From: Mycobacterium sp. ITM-2016-00317
GTDB lineage: Bacteria; Actinomycetota; Actinomycetes; Mycobacteriales; Mycobacteriaceae
DNA length: 64,000 nucleotides
Assembly (NCBI RefSeq): GCF_002968295.1
Contig: NZ_CP134399.1
Location: 3,596,001-3,660,000, forward strand
Direction: 5' to 3'
The translations under genes were made by a program, and so were the position numbers. The notes below the pieces were generated by a model. That model was given only the letters and a program-made list of their open reading frames with translations. It was not told the origin of the DNA and searched no databases. Shown here piece by piece: positions 19,272 to 26,641 of this stretch (position 1 is its first letter; each line of letters starts with the position of its first letter).

Positions 19272-20771
19272 ATGTCGGCCAAATCGCCCGAAACCTCCAG
19301 GTACACCGAGACCGAGCGCAAATTCGACGTGGTGCAGGACACCGTCTCGCCGTCCTTCGGCGGGCTGTCGGCGGTCGGCCGGGTGGAGCGCTCACCATCA
19401 CAGTCACTCGATGCTGTGTACTTCGACACATCGGAACGCGACCTGGCGCGGAACAAGATCACGCTGCGCCGGCGGACGGGCGGCCCGGACGCGGCATGGC
19501 ATCTGAAGTTGCCGGCGGGGCCCGACAGCCGCACCGAGGTGCACGCCCCGCTCGCCGAGGACGGCTCGGACGAGACCGACGTACCGGAGAGCCTGCGCGA
19601 CATCGTGCTCGCGATCGTGCGGGACCGGCCGCTGGCACCGGTCGCACGAATCAGCACGACCCGCAACGTCGAACTCCTCTACGGGCCGGACGGCGCCGCG
19701 CTGGCCGAGTTCTGCGACGACCAGGTCACGGCGTCGGCGGTCGGCGGCGAGGAACAGCACTGGCGCGAGTGGGAACTCGAGCTGCACGCGGGCACCTCCG
19801 CCGACGTGTTCGACCGGCTGACGAACCGGCTCCTCGATGCCGGGGCCGTGCCCGCCGGGCATGGCTCGAAGCTGGCGCGGGTGCTCGCGTCGTCTGATGC
19901 CGCCGACGCCCCGGCAGCCGCCGCGACGCCGGCCGACCCGGCCCGGCGTGCGGTGTCCGAGCACCTGGCCGAGCTGATCACCTGGGATCGGGCCGTGCGG
20001 GCCGATGCGTGGGATTCGGTGCATCAGATGCGGGTGGCGACGCGCAAGATCCGCAGCCTGCTGCAGTCCTCGGAGGGTTCGTTCGACCTCGAGGGCCGGG
20101 AATGGGTCCTCGACGAGTTGCGTGAGCTGGCCGGCGTGCTGGGCGTCGCCCGCGATGCCGAGGTGCTCGCCGAGCGTTACGGGCGGGCCCTCGACGAGCT
20201 TCCCGAGGCGAACGTGCGCGGTCCGGTACGCGAACGGCTCGTCGCGGGCGCCGAGAAGCGTTATCGGACGGGGTGGAAGCGGTCGCTGACGGCGATGCGC
20301 TCGCCGCGCTATTTCCGGCTGCTCGACGCGCTGGAGGAACTGGTCGCCGAGGACGGCCCGCGATCCGGCCGGGGCGGCGGGAATGCCGAGCTGACGATCG
20401 ACTCGGCCTACACGCGGGTCCGTAAGGCGGCCAAGGCGGCTCGTCGCGCCACCGACGGCGATTCCGATCCCGACGAGGCGCTGCACCGCATCCGTAAACG
20501 GGCCAAGCAGCTGCGCTACACCGCCGCGGCGACCGGGCAGACCAAGGTGGCCCACCGGGCCAAGGCGATCCAGTCCCTGCTCGGCGACCACCAGGACAGT
20601 GTGGTCAGCCGGGCGCATCTGAGCCGGCAGGCGCTGGTGGCGTACGCCGCGGGCGAGGACACCTTCACCTACGGGCTGCTGTACCAGCAGGAGGACGACC
20701 TCGCCCGCCGCTGCGAGGAGCAGCTCGAGGACGCCCTGCGGCAGCTGGAGAAGGCCGTGGGCCAGTCCTGA
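19272..20771 (+). CDS. CYTH and CHAD domain-containing protein
   Basis: A 499-aa cytoplasmic protein, the counterpart of M. tuberculosis Rv2226. The N-terminal CYTH (triphosphate tunnel metalloenzyme) domain spans about residues 8-205, with the ExExK signature ETERKF and the later TLRRRTGG, WHLKLP and EFCDDQV strands. The C-terminal CHAD domain (about 225-495) has the conserved helices VHQMRVATRKIRSLL and LHRIRKRAKQLRYTAAA, with clustered His, Arg and Lys that bind polyphosphate in other CHAD proteins. A role in polyphosphate or triphosphate metabolism is likely. A GTG two codons upstream (19266) is an alternative start. Its stop is 4 bp before the 3' end of rnpB, which is convergent. Confidence 0.9.
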   Translation: MSAKSPETSRYTETERKFDVVQDTVSPSFGGLSAVGRVERSPSQSLDAVYFDTSERDLARNKITLRRRTGGPDAAWHLKLPAGPDSRTEVHAPLAEDGSDETDVPESLRDIVLAIVRDRPLAPVARISTTRNVELLYGPDGAALAEFCDDQVTASAVGGEEQHWREWELELHAGTSADVFDRLTNRLLDAGAVPAGHGSKLARVLASSDAADAPAAAATPADPARRAVSEHLAELITWDRAVRADAWDSVHQMRVATRKIRSLLQSSEGSFDLEGREWVLDELRELAGVLGVARDAEVLAERYGRALDELPEANVRGPVRERLVAGAEKRYRTGWKRSLTAMRSPRYFRLLDALEELVAEDGPRSGRGGGNAELTIDSAYTRVRKAAKAARRATDGDSDPDEALHRIRKRAKQLRYTAAATGQTKVAHRAKAIQSLLGDHQDSVVSRAHLSRQALVAYAAGEDTFTYGLLYQQEDDLARRCEEQLEDALRQLEKAVGQS

Positions 20772-20775
20772 TCTG

Positions 20776-21190
20776 GGGCGGATGAGCTGGCCTGTAAGCC
20801 GGATTCTGTTCCTCGCCACCGCATGCGGCAGCGAGGCGGCGACCATCCATCTGGACACACCGTTGCCGGGTGCCTCGAGCGGCCTACCCGCAGGCTCGGG
20901 CGAGCAACCCTCGAACGCCTGCGCGGCCGCAACCAGGTTGCGGCCTTCTTGGCCTTGCTTCGGGTGGGGTTTACCAAGCCACCCCGGTCACCCGGGATGC
21001 TGGTGCGCTCTTACCGCACCTTTTCACCCTTACCGCCCCGGCGCCCGGAGGCACTGGGGTGGCGGTCTGTTTTCTGTGGCACTTTCCCGCGAGTCACCTC
21101 GGATTGCCGTTAGCAATCACCCTGCTCTGTGAAGTCCGGACTTTCCTCGACACCGTCGGTGCCGCGGCCGCCCAGCCAGCTCATCCGCCC
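20776..21190 (-). ncRNA. rnpB: RNase P RNA, type A
   Basis: The catalytic RNA that matures tRNA 5' ends. On the minus strand the RNA begins GGGCGGATGAGCTGGC (21190-21175) and ends with its exact complement (20791-20776), forming a 16-bp P1 helix. Inside are the conserved blocks GAGGAAAGTCCGGACTTCAC, GGTAAGGGTGAAAAGGTGCG and CAGAATCCGGCTTACAGG near the 3' end. The length is about 415 nt, as expected for actinobacterial RNase P RNA. Small reading frames across the region are spurious. The gene is convergent with the CYTH/CHAD gene and divergent from araC, with a sigma-A-type promoter just upstream. Confidence 0.97.
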
Positions 21191-21194
21191 TAAC

Positions 21195-21223
21195 AAGGTA
21201 CCGGTCGCGGGGCCATACTGTGA
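21195..21223 (-). promoter_or_regulatory. rnpB promoter
   Basis: On the minus strand GTCACA (21223-21218) and TACCTT (21200-21195) are separated by 17 nt and end a few bases before the RNA 5' end. The -35 region overlaps the start of the divergent araC gene. Confidence 0.55.
21214..21219 (+). promoter_or_regulatory. -10 box of the AraC-type regulator gene
   Basis: CATACT ends 6 nt before the ATG at 21226, with no Shine-Dalgarno. It lies inside the divergent rnpB promoter. Confidence 0.45.
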
Positions 21224-21225
21224 CC

Positions 21226-21657
21226 ATGGCTCAGGTTCCGCCTGCCCGCTACCTGATGCGGGCCAAGGATCTGGTGGACGCGCGCTATTCCGAACCGATC
21301 ACCGTCGACGACCTTGCCGCCGCCGCCGGGCTGTCCCGGGCCCACTTCAGCCGGATGTTCACCAGGACCTTCGGCGAGTCGCCGCGGGCGTACCTGCAGA
21401 CTCGCCGGCTGGAGCGCGCGGCGGCGCTGTTGCGCCACACCGACAGGTCGGTGGCCGACATCTGCGTGATGGTGGGCCTGCAGAGCGTGGGCTCCTTCAC
21501 AACGAGCTTCGCCCGCACCTACGGCCTGCCGCCCGCGGCCTACCGCGCATCGATGCCGCCCGCGGCGATCCACGCGAGGATCCCGAGCTGCATCCTGCGG
21601 CGCGACACCCGAAAGACAGCACACGGGGAGAAGACGCCCGCACCGGCGCCGTCGTAG
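21226..21657 (+). CDS. AraC-family transcriptional regulator, HTH domain only
   Basis: A 143-aa DNA-binding protein made almost entirely of the two AraC helix-turn-helix motifs (about residues 10-110). Helix one is TVDDLAAAAGLSRAHFSRMFTR; the second half is SVADICVMVGLQSVGSFTTSF followed by the family signature YGLPPAAYR. There is no N-terminal sensing domain, so ligand response would have to come from a partner. The ATG at 21226 is preferred over a GTG two codons upstream because of the leaderless -10. A VOC-family gene follows after 10 bp; such AraC-VOC pairs are common, and the VOC protein may bind the effector or be its target. Confidence 0.9.
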   Translation: MAQVPPARYLMRAKDLVDARYSEPITVDDLAAAAGLSRAHFSRMFTRTFGESPRAYLQTRRLERAAALLRHTDRSVADICVMVGLQSVGSFTTSFARTYGLPPAAYRASMPPAAIHARIPSCILRRDTRKTAHGEKTPAPAPS

Positions 21658-21660
21658 CGT
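21655..21660 (+). promoter_or_regulatory. Possible internal -10 box for the VOC gene
   Basis: TAGCGT overlaps the araC stop codon and ends 7 nt before the VOC ATG at 21668. The same hexamer and spacing precede two other genes here. Confidence 0.35.
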
Positions 21661-21667
21661 CGGGGTC

Positions 21668-22102
21668 ATGATCAAGATCGCCAGCGCCCACTTGTGGGTA
21701 CACGACCAGGAAGTCGCACTGAAGTTCTGGACCGAGAAGGTGGGTTTGGAAGTGCGCCAGGATGTTTCGCTGCCCGACGGGGACACCCCTTTCCGGTGGC
21801 TGACCGTCGGACCGCCCGGCCAGGACGACGTGTCGATCGTGCTGATGGCCGTGCCCGGTGAACCCGTCATGGACGAGTCGACCAGGAAGCAGGTGCTCGA
21901 CATCACCGCGAAAGGGTTCGCCGGCACCATCTTCTTGACCACCGAGGACTGCCGCGCCAGCTACGAAGACCTGAAGGCGCGCGGCGTCGAGTTCACCGAG
22001 GAGCCCCATGAGATGCCCTACGGCATCGACTGCGGGTTCCGGGACCCGTCGGGCAACAGCGTGCGCTTGACCCAGCTCGCCCCGGTCCCGCTGGGCTCTT
22101 AG
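21668..22102 (+). CDS. VOC (glyoxalase/bleomycin-resistance/dioxygenase) family protein
   Basis: A 144-aa protein with the paired beta-alpha-beta-beta-beta fold of the vicinal oxygen chelate superfamily. The first half opens ASAHLWVHDQEVALKFWTEK; the second contains GTIFLTTEDCRASYEDLKAR and the end block DCGFRDPSGNSVRL, where family metal ligands or their remnants normally fall. The exact reaction is unknown; candidates are a glyoxalase-like lyase, a binding protein or an antibiotic-binding protein. It is likely regulated together with, or by, the adjacent AraC protein. The end overlaps the convergent DUF222 gene by 4 bp. Confidence 0.87.
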   Translation: MIKIASAHLWVHDQEVALKFWTEKVGLEVRQDVSLPDGDTPFRWLTVGPPGQDDVSIVLMAVPGEPVMDESTRKQVLDITAKGFAGTIFLTTEDCRASYEDLKARGVEFTEEPHEMPYGIDCGFRDPSGNSVRLTQLAPVPLGS

Positions 22103-23382
22103 GCGGCGTCGAAGGTGACGAGGTCGATGCTGAGTCGGCCTTCGGCCAGGCTGAGCCGTCGTCGTACCGGCGGCCCGGGCAGTGGGGGTGCGATCGAGGT
22201 GTAGGTCGCCCCGGTCGGCGTGACGTACTCGGCCCGATGCTCACCGTTGTCCTCACTGGTGCTGACCTGCCAGCCCGGCGCTTCCTTGGCGTAGTTGCAC
22301 GCCTCGCACAACCCCAGCCCGTTGCCCGCACTCGTCGGCCCGCCGTCGCGGGCTGGTACGGCGTGGTCGTGGTGGCGGATCGGGGCATTGCAATACGGCG
22401 TGCGACACGTCCGATCGCGGCGCTGCAACAACAACGCCAACCCTTTCGGAAACTTCCGGGCCTTCGATTCCATCGCCACCAACTGCCCCGATTCCGGATG
22501 CCGATACAGCCGCCGCAGGGTGGCCTTCGGCTCGGCATCCGCAGCCGCATCCCCGGTCAACGCCCGGCAGAACCCGGCCGGGACCGGGCCGTAGCCGTCG
22601 AGCCAACCCAGCTCGTCATCGTCACCAGCCAACGTGGTGTCGGCCATCACCAGGCTCAATGCCACCGGCACCGGCCCGTCCGCAGGGTGACCGGTCACCC
22701 GCGCATACACCGTCTCAGCCATCACCTGACCCCGCGGCCGCTCGTCAAAGGTGGTGTCGGCGGCCCGTTTACACGCCGCATACAACCCCACCCCCTTCGC
22801 CAAGGGCAGCCGCACACTGACACACACCATGGTGTCCGACACCGGCCGCACACTGACCGCGCAATCAGCCACCGCCGCCCGCCCGCGCGCCACCACCGCC
22901 GCCGCGTCCAGCCGGGCGGCGATCTTCTTGGCCTCCGCCTCGACCCGGTTGTTCCCCCACCCCGCCAACCTGACGACATCACCGCACAGTTCGGCATCCA
23001 ACTCCCGCCGCTGCGCCACCGACAAACACGCCGATTCCCGCACGATCAACGTGGCCCGCCACTCCGAGAGCGCCCCACACGCCAACGCGGCCAACGTGCA
23101 CGGCATCTCGTCCACCAACGCCTGCGCGAACCCCAGATGCCGCCCGCCGCACACCGGGGCGTCATGGCGAGCCAACGCCACCTCCGCACCCAGACCACGC
23201 CCGCGCTTGGCGGCCGGCACCCCGGCCGCCTCCTCGGCCGCGTGCCGTTTGGCCGCCCACAACGCCGTCGCCCGCGCCTGCGCCGCCGCAGCCGCGGACT
23301 TCAGCGCCTCCAACCGCTCGACGGCCGCCCGCAACTCGGCCTCACCCGAAGCCTCCGAAACATCGAACAAACTTTCGAACAT
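22099..23382 (-). CDS. DUF222/HNH endonuclease protein (13E12 repeat family)
   Basis: A 427-aa protein of the mycobacterial REP13E12 group. Its N-terminal two-thirds is a DUF222 helical domain (ELRAAVERLEALKSAAAAA onward). The C-terminal HNH nuclease motif spans about residues 330-375, with CRTPYCNAP, RHHDHAVPARDGG and GLGLCEACNYAKE giving the four Cys and the catalytic His. These genes occur in several near-identical copies in mycobacterial genomes and behave like repeat or mobile elements. The ATG at 23382 is taken because of a leaderless -10 box; a GTG at 23403 would overlap the upstream methyltransferase gene. No flanking direct or inverted repeats were seen. Confidence 0.9.
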   Translation of the reverse strand: MFESLFDVSEASGEAELRAAVERLEALKSAAAAAQARATALWAAKRHAAEEAAGVPAAKRGRGLGAEVALARHDAPVCGGRHLGFAQALVDEMPCTLAALACGALSEWRATLIVRESACLSVAQRRELDAELCGDVVRLAGWGNNRVEAEAKKIAARLDAAAVVARGRAAVADCAVSVRPVSDTMVCVSVRLPLAKGVGLYAACKRAADTTFDERPRGQVMAETVYARVTGHPADGPVPVALSLVMADTTLAGDDDELGWLDGYGPVPAGFCRALTGDAAADAEPKATLRRLYRHPESGQLVAMESKARKFPKGLALLLQRRDRTCRTPYCNAPIRHHDHAVPARDGGPTSAGNGLGLCEACNYAKEAPGWQVSTSEDNGEHRAEYVTPTGATYTSIAPPLPGPPVRRRLSLAEGRLSIDLVTFDAA

Positions 23383-23389
23383 GCACCCG

Positions 23390-23395
23390 ACGCTA
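23390..23395 (-). promoter_or_regulatory. Possible -10 box of the DUF222 gene
   Basis: TAGCGT on the minus strand ends 7 nt before the ATG at 23382. It overlaps the last codons of the methyltransferase gene. Confidence 0.35.
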
Positions 23396-24031
23396 CCCCG
23401 CACCTCCGACAGAACCGCGCCGCAGAACGATCAGATTGTCGATCAGCGGCGCCTGCTTACCGTCCGGCCCCACCGCGTCACGAGTCACCGCCTCGGCCCG
23501 CACCTGATCCCACGGCCCCTCACCGAGGTCGATGGACGCAAGTACCTCGTCGACGCTCGGGAACACGTGGTCCTGCACATGCTGCGGAGCCCACGGCGGC
23601 GCCGCTCCGTGATCGACCACCACCAGCAGACCACCCGGCTCGACCGCGCGTGCCGCGGCGGCGAAGATCCGCTCCCGGTCCAGGTGCACCATCGATTGCA
23701 GGAACTGCGCCGAGACCAGGTCGAAGGTGCCCTCGGGGAACGACTCCGACAGATCCATCTGCACGAGCCGGACCCGGTCGGCGAGCCCGCGCTCCTTCGC
23801 CGCCGCGGCGGCCCGCCCGAGCGCGGTCTCGGAGATGTCGACTCCGACCACCTGCCAGCCGTGTTCGGCCAGCCACACCGTGTCACCGCCCTCGCCGCAC
23901 CCCAGATCCAGGGCCCGGCCAGGCGGCACCTGTGCGGCGACCTCGGCCAGCCACGGGTTCACCCGCCCGCTCCAGATCCGATCCCGCTCGGCGTACCGGC
24001 CCTCCCAGTGCTGTTTGACCTCAGATGTCAT
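23393..24031 (-). CDS. Class I SAM-dependent methyltransferase
   Basis: A 212-aa methyltransferase. The N-terminal HWEGRYAERDRIWSGRVNPWL resembles the substrate lid of TehB/thiopurine-methyltransferase-like enzymes. Motif I is ALDLGCGEGGDTVWLAEHGW, motif II VVGVDISETAL, and later VSAQFLQSMVH and PGGLLVVVDHG. These features suggest transfer of methyl to a small molecule, possibly a thiol, rather than to protein or RNA. It overlaps the preceding thioredoxin-reductase-like gene by 4 bp (ATGA), so the two are translationally coupled. The coupled flavoprotein and the divergent HTH-cupin regulator suggest a detoxification unit; the substrate is unknown. Confidence 0.88.
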   Translation of the reverse strand: MTSEVKQHWEGRYAERDRIWSGRVNPWLAEVAAQVPPGRALDLGCGEGGDTVWLAEHGWQVVGVDISETALGRAAAAAKERGLADRVRLVQMDLSESFPEGTFDLVSAQFLQSMVHLDRERIFAAAARAVEPGGLLVVVDHGAAPPWAPQHVQDHVFPSVDEVLASIDLGEGPWDQVRAEAVTRDAVGPDGKQAPLIDNLIVLRRGSVGGAG

Positions 24032-24942
24032 CGCTCCTCCAAGAAACTCGCCACCACTGATGCTGCCGCCGCCGACCCTGCCGCGATCGCGGCCGCCACC
24101 TGCGGTACCTGCGCGCTTGCGTCGCCGGCTGCGAACACGCCGGGAACCGATGTCCGGAACAACCCGTCGACTTCGATCGCGTCGGCCGAAAGCGGCCCCG
24201 GCGCAGCCAGCTCCACGCCCAGCTTGCCCGCAAGGGCACTGCGCTGGTGCAGCGTCGTGGCGACCAGCAAGCCTGCACGCGCCATGTCGGTGCCGTCGGC
24301 GAACACCACCGCGTCCAGTTCACCACCTGCCGAGGCCACCGACGCGACAACGCGCTCGTCCACCGCCACCCCGGCATCGGCCAGCGTCGACCGGTGCGCA
24401 TCGGTGAGCGCGGCCGGACCTCCGGTCAGCAGCACGACGTCGTCACTCCACCCGCGCAGCAGCGTCGCCATGTGCACGCCGCGGTCCCCGTCCGCCAGTA
24501 CGGCGAGCGGCCTGTCGCGCACCTCCCAGCCATGGCAGAACGGGCAGTGGAACACCGACCTTCCCCACAGCTCCGCAATCCCGGGAACCGATGCGAACTC
24601 GTAGCGCATCCCGGTCGCCAGCAGCGCGCTCCTGGTCTGCACGGCGCTGCCGTCAGCCAGTTCCACCGTGAAGCCGCCGTCTGTCGCCGCGCCGGTCACC
24701 ACCTCACCGTCGCGCACCTCGACGCTCGGATAGCCGGCCAGTTCGAGCCGTCCCCTGGCGTACAGCTGCGCCGGCGGCACCCCGTCGAAGCCCAGCAGCC
24801 CGCCGATTCCCGGTGCTGCCAGGTTGCTCTGCTCACCGGCGTCGACGAGTAGCGTGTGCCGCCTGGCCCTGCCGAGCACCAGCGCGGCGCTCAGCCCGGC
24901 CGCGCCACCGCCGACGACCACGCAATCCCATATTTTCTCCAT
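24028..24942 (-). CDS. Thioredoxin-reductase-like NAD(P)/FAD oxidoreductase with CPFCHGWE motif
   Basis: A 304-aa flavoprotein. FAD site GGGAAGLSAALVLGR is at residues 11-25, with the second FAD motif TSVPGVFAAGDAS near the C terminus. The redox pair is Cys133/Cys136 in FHCPFCHGWE. Standard thioredoxin reductases have a CATCDG-type motif; a CxxCHG[WY]E form is characteristic of the TrxR-like dithiol oxidases such as GliT and HlmI, which close disulfides in small molecules. The NADPH-binding loop is unusual (LADGDRGVHMATLL rather than GxGxxA), so a proper nucleotide site is doubtful. The ATG at 24942 fixes the dinucleotide fold at the N terminus. Coupled to the methyltransferase; divergent from the HTH-cupin gene. 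Confidence 0.85.
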   Translation of the reverse strand: MEKIWDCVVVGGGAAGLSAALVLGRARRHTLLVDAGEQSNLAAPGIGGLLGFDGVPPAQLYARGRLELAGYPSVEVRDGEVVTGAATDGGFTVELADGSAVQTRSALLATGMRYEFASVPGIAELWGRSVFHCPFCHGWEVRDRPLAVLADGDRGVHMATLLRGWSDDVVLLTGGPAALTDAHRSTLADAGVAVDERVVASVASAGGELDAVVFADGTDMARAGLLVATTLHQRSALAGKLGVELAAPGPLSADAIEVDGLFRTSVPGVFAAGDASAQVPQVAAAIAAGSAAAASVVASFLEER

Positions 24943-24948
24943 GACACG

Positions 24949-24999
24949 ACCTTGCACCCACCCCGGAGTACCTGCCAAGGTGAATTGCCATGGAGGCAA
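24949..24999. promoter_or_regulatory. Divergent control region with inverted repeats
   Basis: The 47-bp gap between the flavoprotein and the HTH-cupin gene holds ACCTTG (24949-24954) mirrored by CAAGGT (24976-24981). Next to it, TTGCC-N5-GGCAA (24985-24999) spans the regulator's own ATG. The second would be well placed for autorepression. That the adjacent regulator binds them is an inference. Confidence 0.45.
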
Positions 25000-25571
25000 A
25001 TGACGAGAGTGTGGACGTCCGGGTGCGACGACGCCTGCGGGATCTGCGGCTGCAGCGCGGAATGACGCTGGAGGACGTGGCAACCCGGTCGAATATCGAC
25101 ATCTCCACGTTGAGCCGGCTCGAATCCGGCAAGCGCCGACTGGCGCTGGATCACCTGCCGCGGCTGGCGTCCGCGCTGTCGGTCAGCACCGACGAACTGC
25201 TGCGCGCCCCCGAGGTCGAGGATCCGCGGGTGCGCGGCGCGTCGCACACGCACAACCAGATCACGTTCTGGCCGTTGACCGGACAGGGACCCGCGGGCGG
25301 ACTGCACGCGTACAAGATCCGGGTCAGCGCACGCAGGCGCACCCCGCCGGCCGAACTGCCGGTCCATGAGGGCCACGACTGGATGTACGTGCTGTCCGGG
25401 CAGCTGCGGCTGATCCTCGGTGACCGTGACTTCACGATCAAACCCGGTGAGGCCGTGGAGTTCTCGACGTGGAACCCACACTGGTTCGGCGTCGTCGACG
25501 GACCGGTGGAGGCCATCGCGCTGTTCGGCCTACACGGTGAGCGCGTGCACATGCACGGCGATCACAGATAG
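24990..25571 (+). CDS. XRE-family regulator with C-terminal cupin domain
   Basis: A 193-aa regulator. Residues about 10-70 are an XRE helix-turn-helix (LRDLRLQRGMTLEDVATRSN, then STLSRLESGKRRLALDHLPR). Residues about 105-185 form a cupin barrel, with HEGHDWMYVLSGQLRLILGD and PGEAVEFSTWNPHWFG carrying possible metal-binding His and Glu. Such HTH-cupin proteins sense small molecules and control neighbouring enzymes. It is divergent from the flavoprotein-methyltransferase pair, its probable targets. The 3' end overlaps the convergent rnhC gene by 10 bp. Confidence 0.9.
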   Translation: MEANDESVDVRVRRRLRDLRLQRGMTLEDVATRSNIDISTLSRLESGKRRLALDHLPRLASALSVSTDELLRAPEVEDPRVRGASHTHNQITFWPLTGQGPAGGLHAYKIRVSARRRTPPAELPVHEGHDWMYVLSGQLRLILGDRDFTIKPGEAVEFSTWNPHWFGVVDGPVEAIALFGLHGERVHMHGDHR

Positions 25572-26641
25572 GCGGTCTGATTGACCAGTCGCACCGACGC
25601 GGCGCCGTCGGGGTAGAACTCGGCGATCGACAGTGACGCCAGATCCAGATGCAGCCGGTACAGGATCGCCGGGCCCGCATCGAGGGCTATCCGCAGCAGC
25701 GTCTTGATCGGCGTCACATGGGACACCACCAGGATCGTCTTGCCGCCATGCTCGGTGACGAGCCGCTGCAGCGCCCTGGACACCCGGGCCGCGACGGCGT
25801 CGAAGCTCTCCCCGTCCGGCGGCGGAACCGAGGTGTCGCGCAGCCACCGCCGGTGCAGCTCCGGGTCACGTTCGGAGGCCTCCGAGAACGTGAGCCCTTC
25901 CCAGGCACCGAAATCCGTCTCGATCAGGTCCTCGTCCACCTCGACGTCCAGTCCGAGCACCTTGGCCGAGGCCGCGGCGGTGTCGTGGGCACGTTGCAGC
26001 GGCGAGGACACGACGACGTCGATGCCGCCCTTGCCGCCCAGATAGCGCGCCGCCGCGTCGGCCTGCCGGGCGCCGAGTTCGGTCAACTCGGGGTTGCCGC
26101 GGCCGGAGTATCGGCGTTCCACCGACAGCCCGGTCTGACCGTGCCGCAGCAGCAGCAGCCGGGTCGGCGCACCCTGGGCACCGGTCCAGCCGGCCGGGTT
26201 GGCAACGACTTCGGTTCTGGCTGCCGGCATTTCGCCGCCGGCCGCCGCATCCATCGCCTCGTTGGCGAGCCGGTCGGCGTGACTGTTCTGCGCGCGTGGA
26301 ATCCACGCGTAGCTGACCTTCTGGAACCTGCGCGCGAGGTCACTCGCCTGCTGGTGCAGCGGAGCCAGATCCGGGTGCTTGACCCGCCAGCGCCCCGACA
26401 TCTGCTCGACCACCAGCTTCGAGTCCATGTACACCTCGACCTCGGTGGCGCCGAGGTCGTCGGCGGCGCCGAGACCGGCGACGAGGCCGCGGTATTCGGC
26501 CACGTTGTTGGTGGCCCTGCCGATCGACTCCGCGGCCTCGGCGAGCACCGCACCGCGGTCCGCCGACCACACCACCGCGCCGAAGCCCGCGGGACCCGGG
26601 TTACCGCGCGACCCGCCGTCGGCTTCGACGATCACCTTCAT
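25562..26641 (-). CDS. rnhC: Bifunctional RNase H / acid phosphatase (CobC-like)
   Basis: A 359-aa fusion like M. tuberculosis Rv2228c. The N-terminal RNase HI domain (1-135) has VEADGGSRGNPGPAGFG with the first catalytic Asp, NVAEYRGL with Glu, VYMDSKLVVEQM with the second Asp and NSHADRLAN with the last. It degrades RNA in RNA:DNA hybrids. The C-terminal histidine-phosphatase domain (about 160-359) has LLLRHGQT and VSHVTPIK and corresponds to the alpha-ribazole phosphatase CobC of cobalamin synthesis. The ATG at 26641 overlaps the zinc-ribbon gene stop by 4 bp, so the two are coupled. Confidence 0.95.
   Translation of the reverse strand: MKVIVEADGGSRGNPGPAGFGAVVWSADRGAVLAEAAESIGRATNNVAEYRGLVAGLGAADDLGATEVEVYMDSKLVVEQMSGRWRVKHPDLAPLHQQASDLARRFQKVSYAWIPRAQNSHADRLANEAMDAAAGGEMPAARTEVVANPAGWTGAQGAPTRLLLLRHGQTGLSVERRYSGRGNPELTELGARQADAAARYLGGKGGIDVVVSSPLQRAHDTAAASAKVLGLDVEVDEDLIETDFGAWEGLTFSEASERDPELHRRWLRDTSVPPPDGESFDAVAARVSRALQRLVTEHGGKTILVVSHVTPIKTLLRIALDAGPAILYRLHLDLASLSIAEFYPDGAASVRLVNQTAYL

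Noticed and set aside
20782..21193. Small plus-strand reading frames across rnpB
   Set aside because: The region is RNase P RNA on the minus strand, with P1 pairing and conserved core blocks.
22099..23403. An insertion sequence or prophage around the DUF222/HNH gene
   Set aside because: No transposase, terminal inverted repeats, target duplication or attachment site could be seen; tRNA-Val is 12 kb away.
23390..23403. A GTG at 23403 as the DUF222 gene start
   Set aside because: It would overlap the upstream methyltransferase gene by 11 bp and lacks a -10 or Shine-Dalgarno; the ATG at 23382 has a spaced -10 box.
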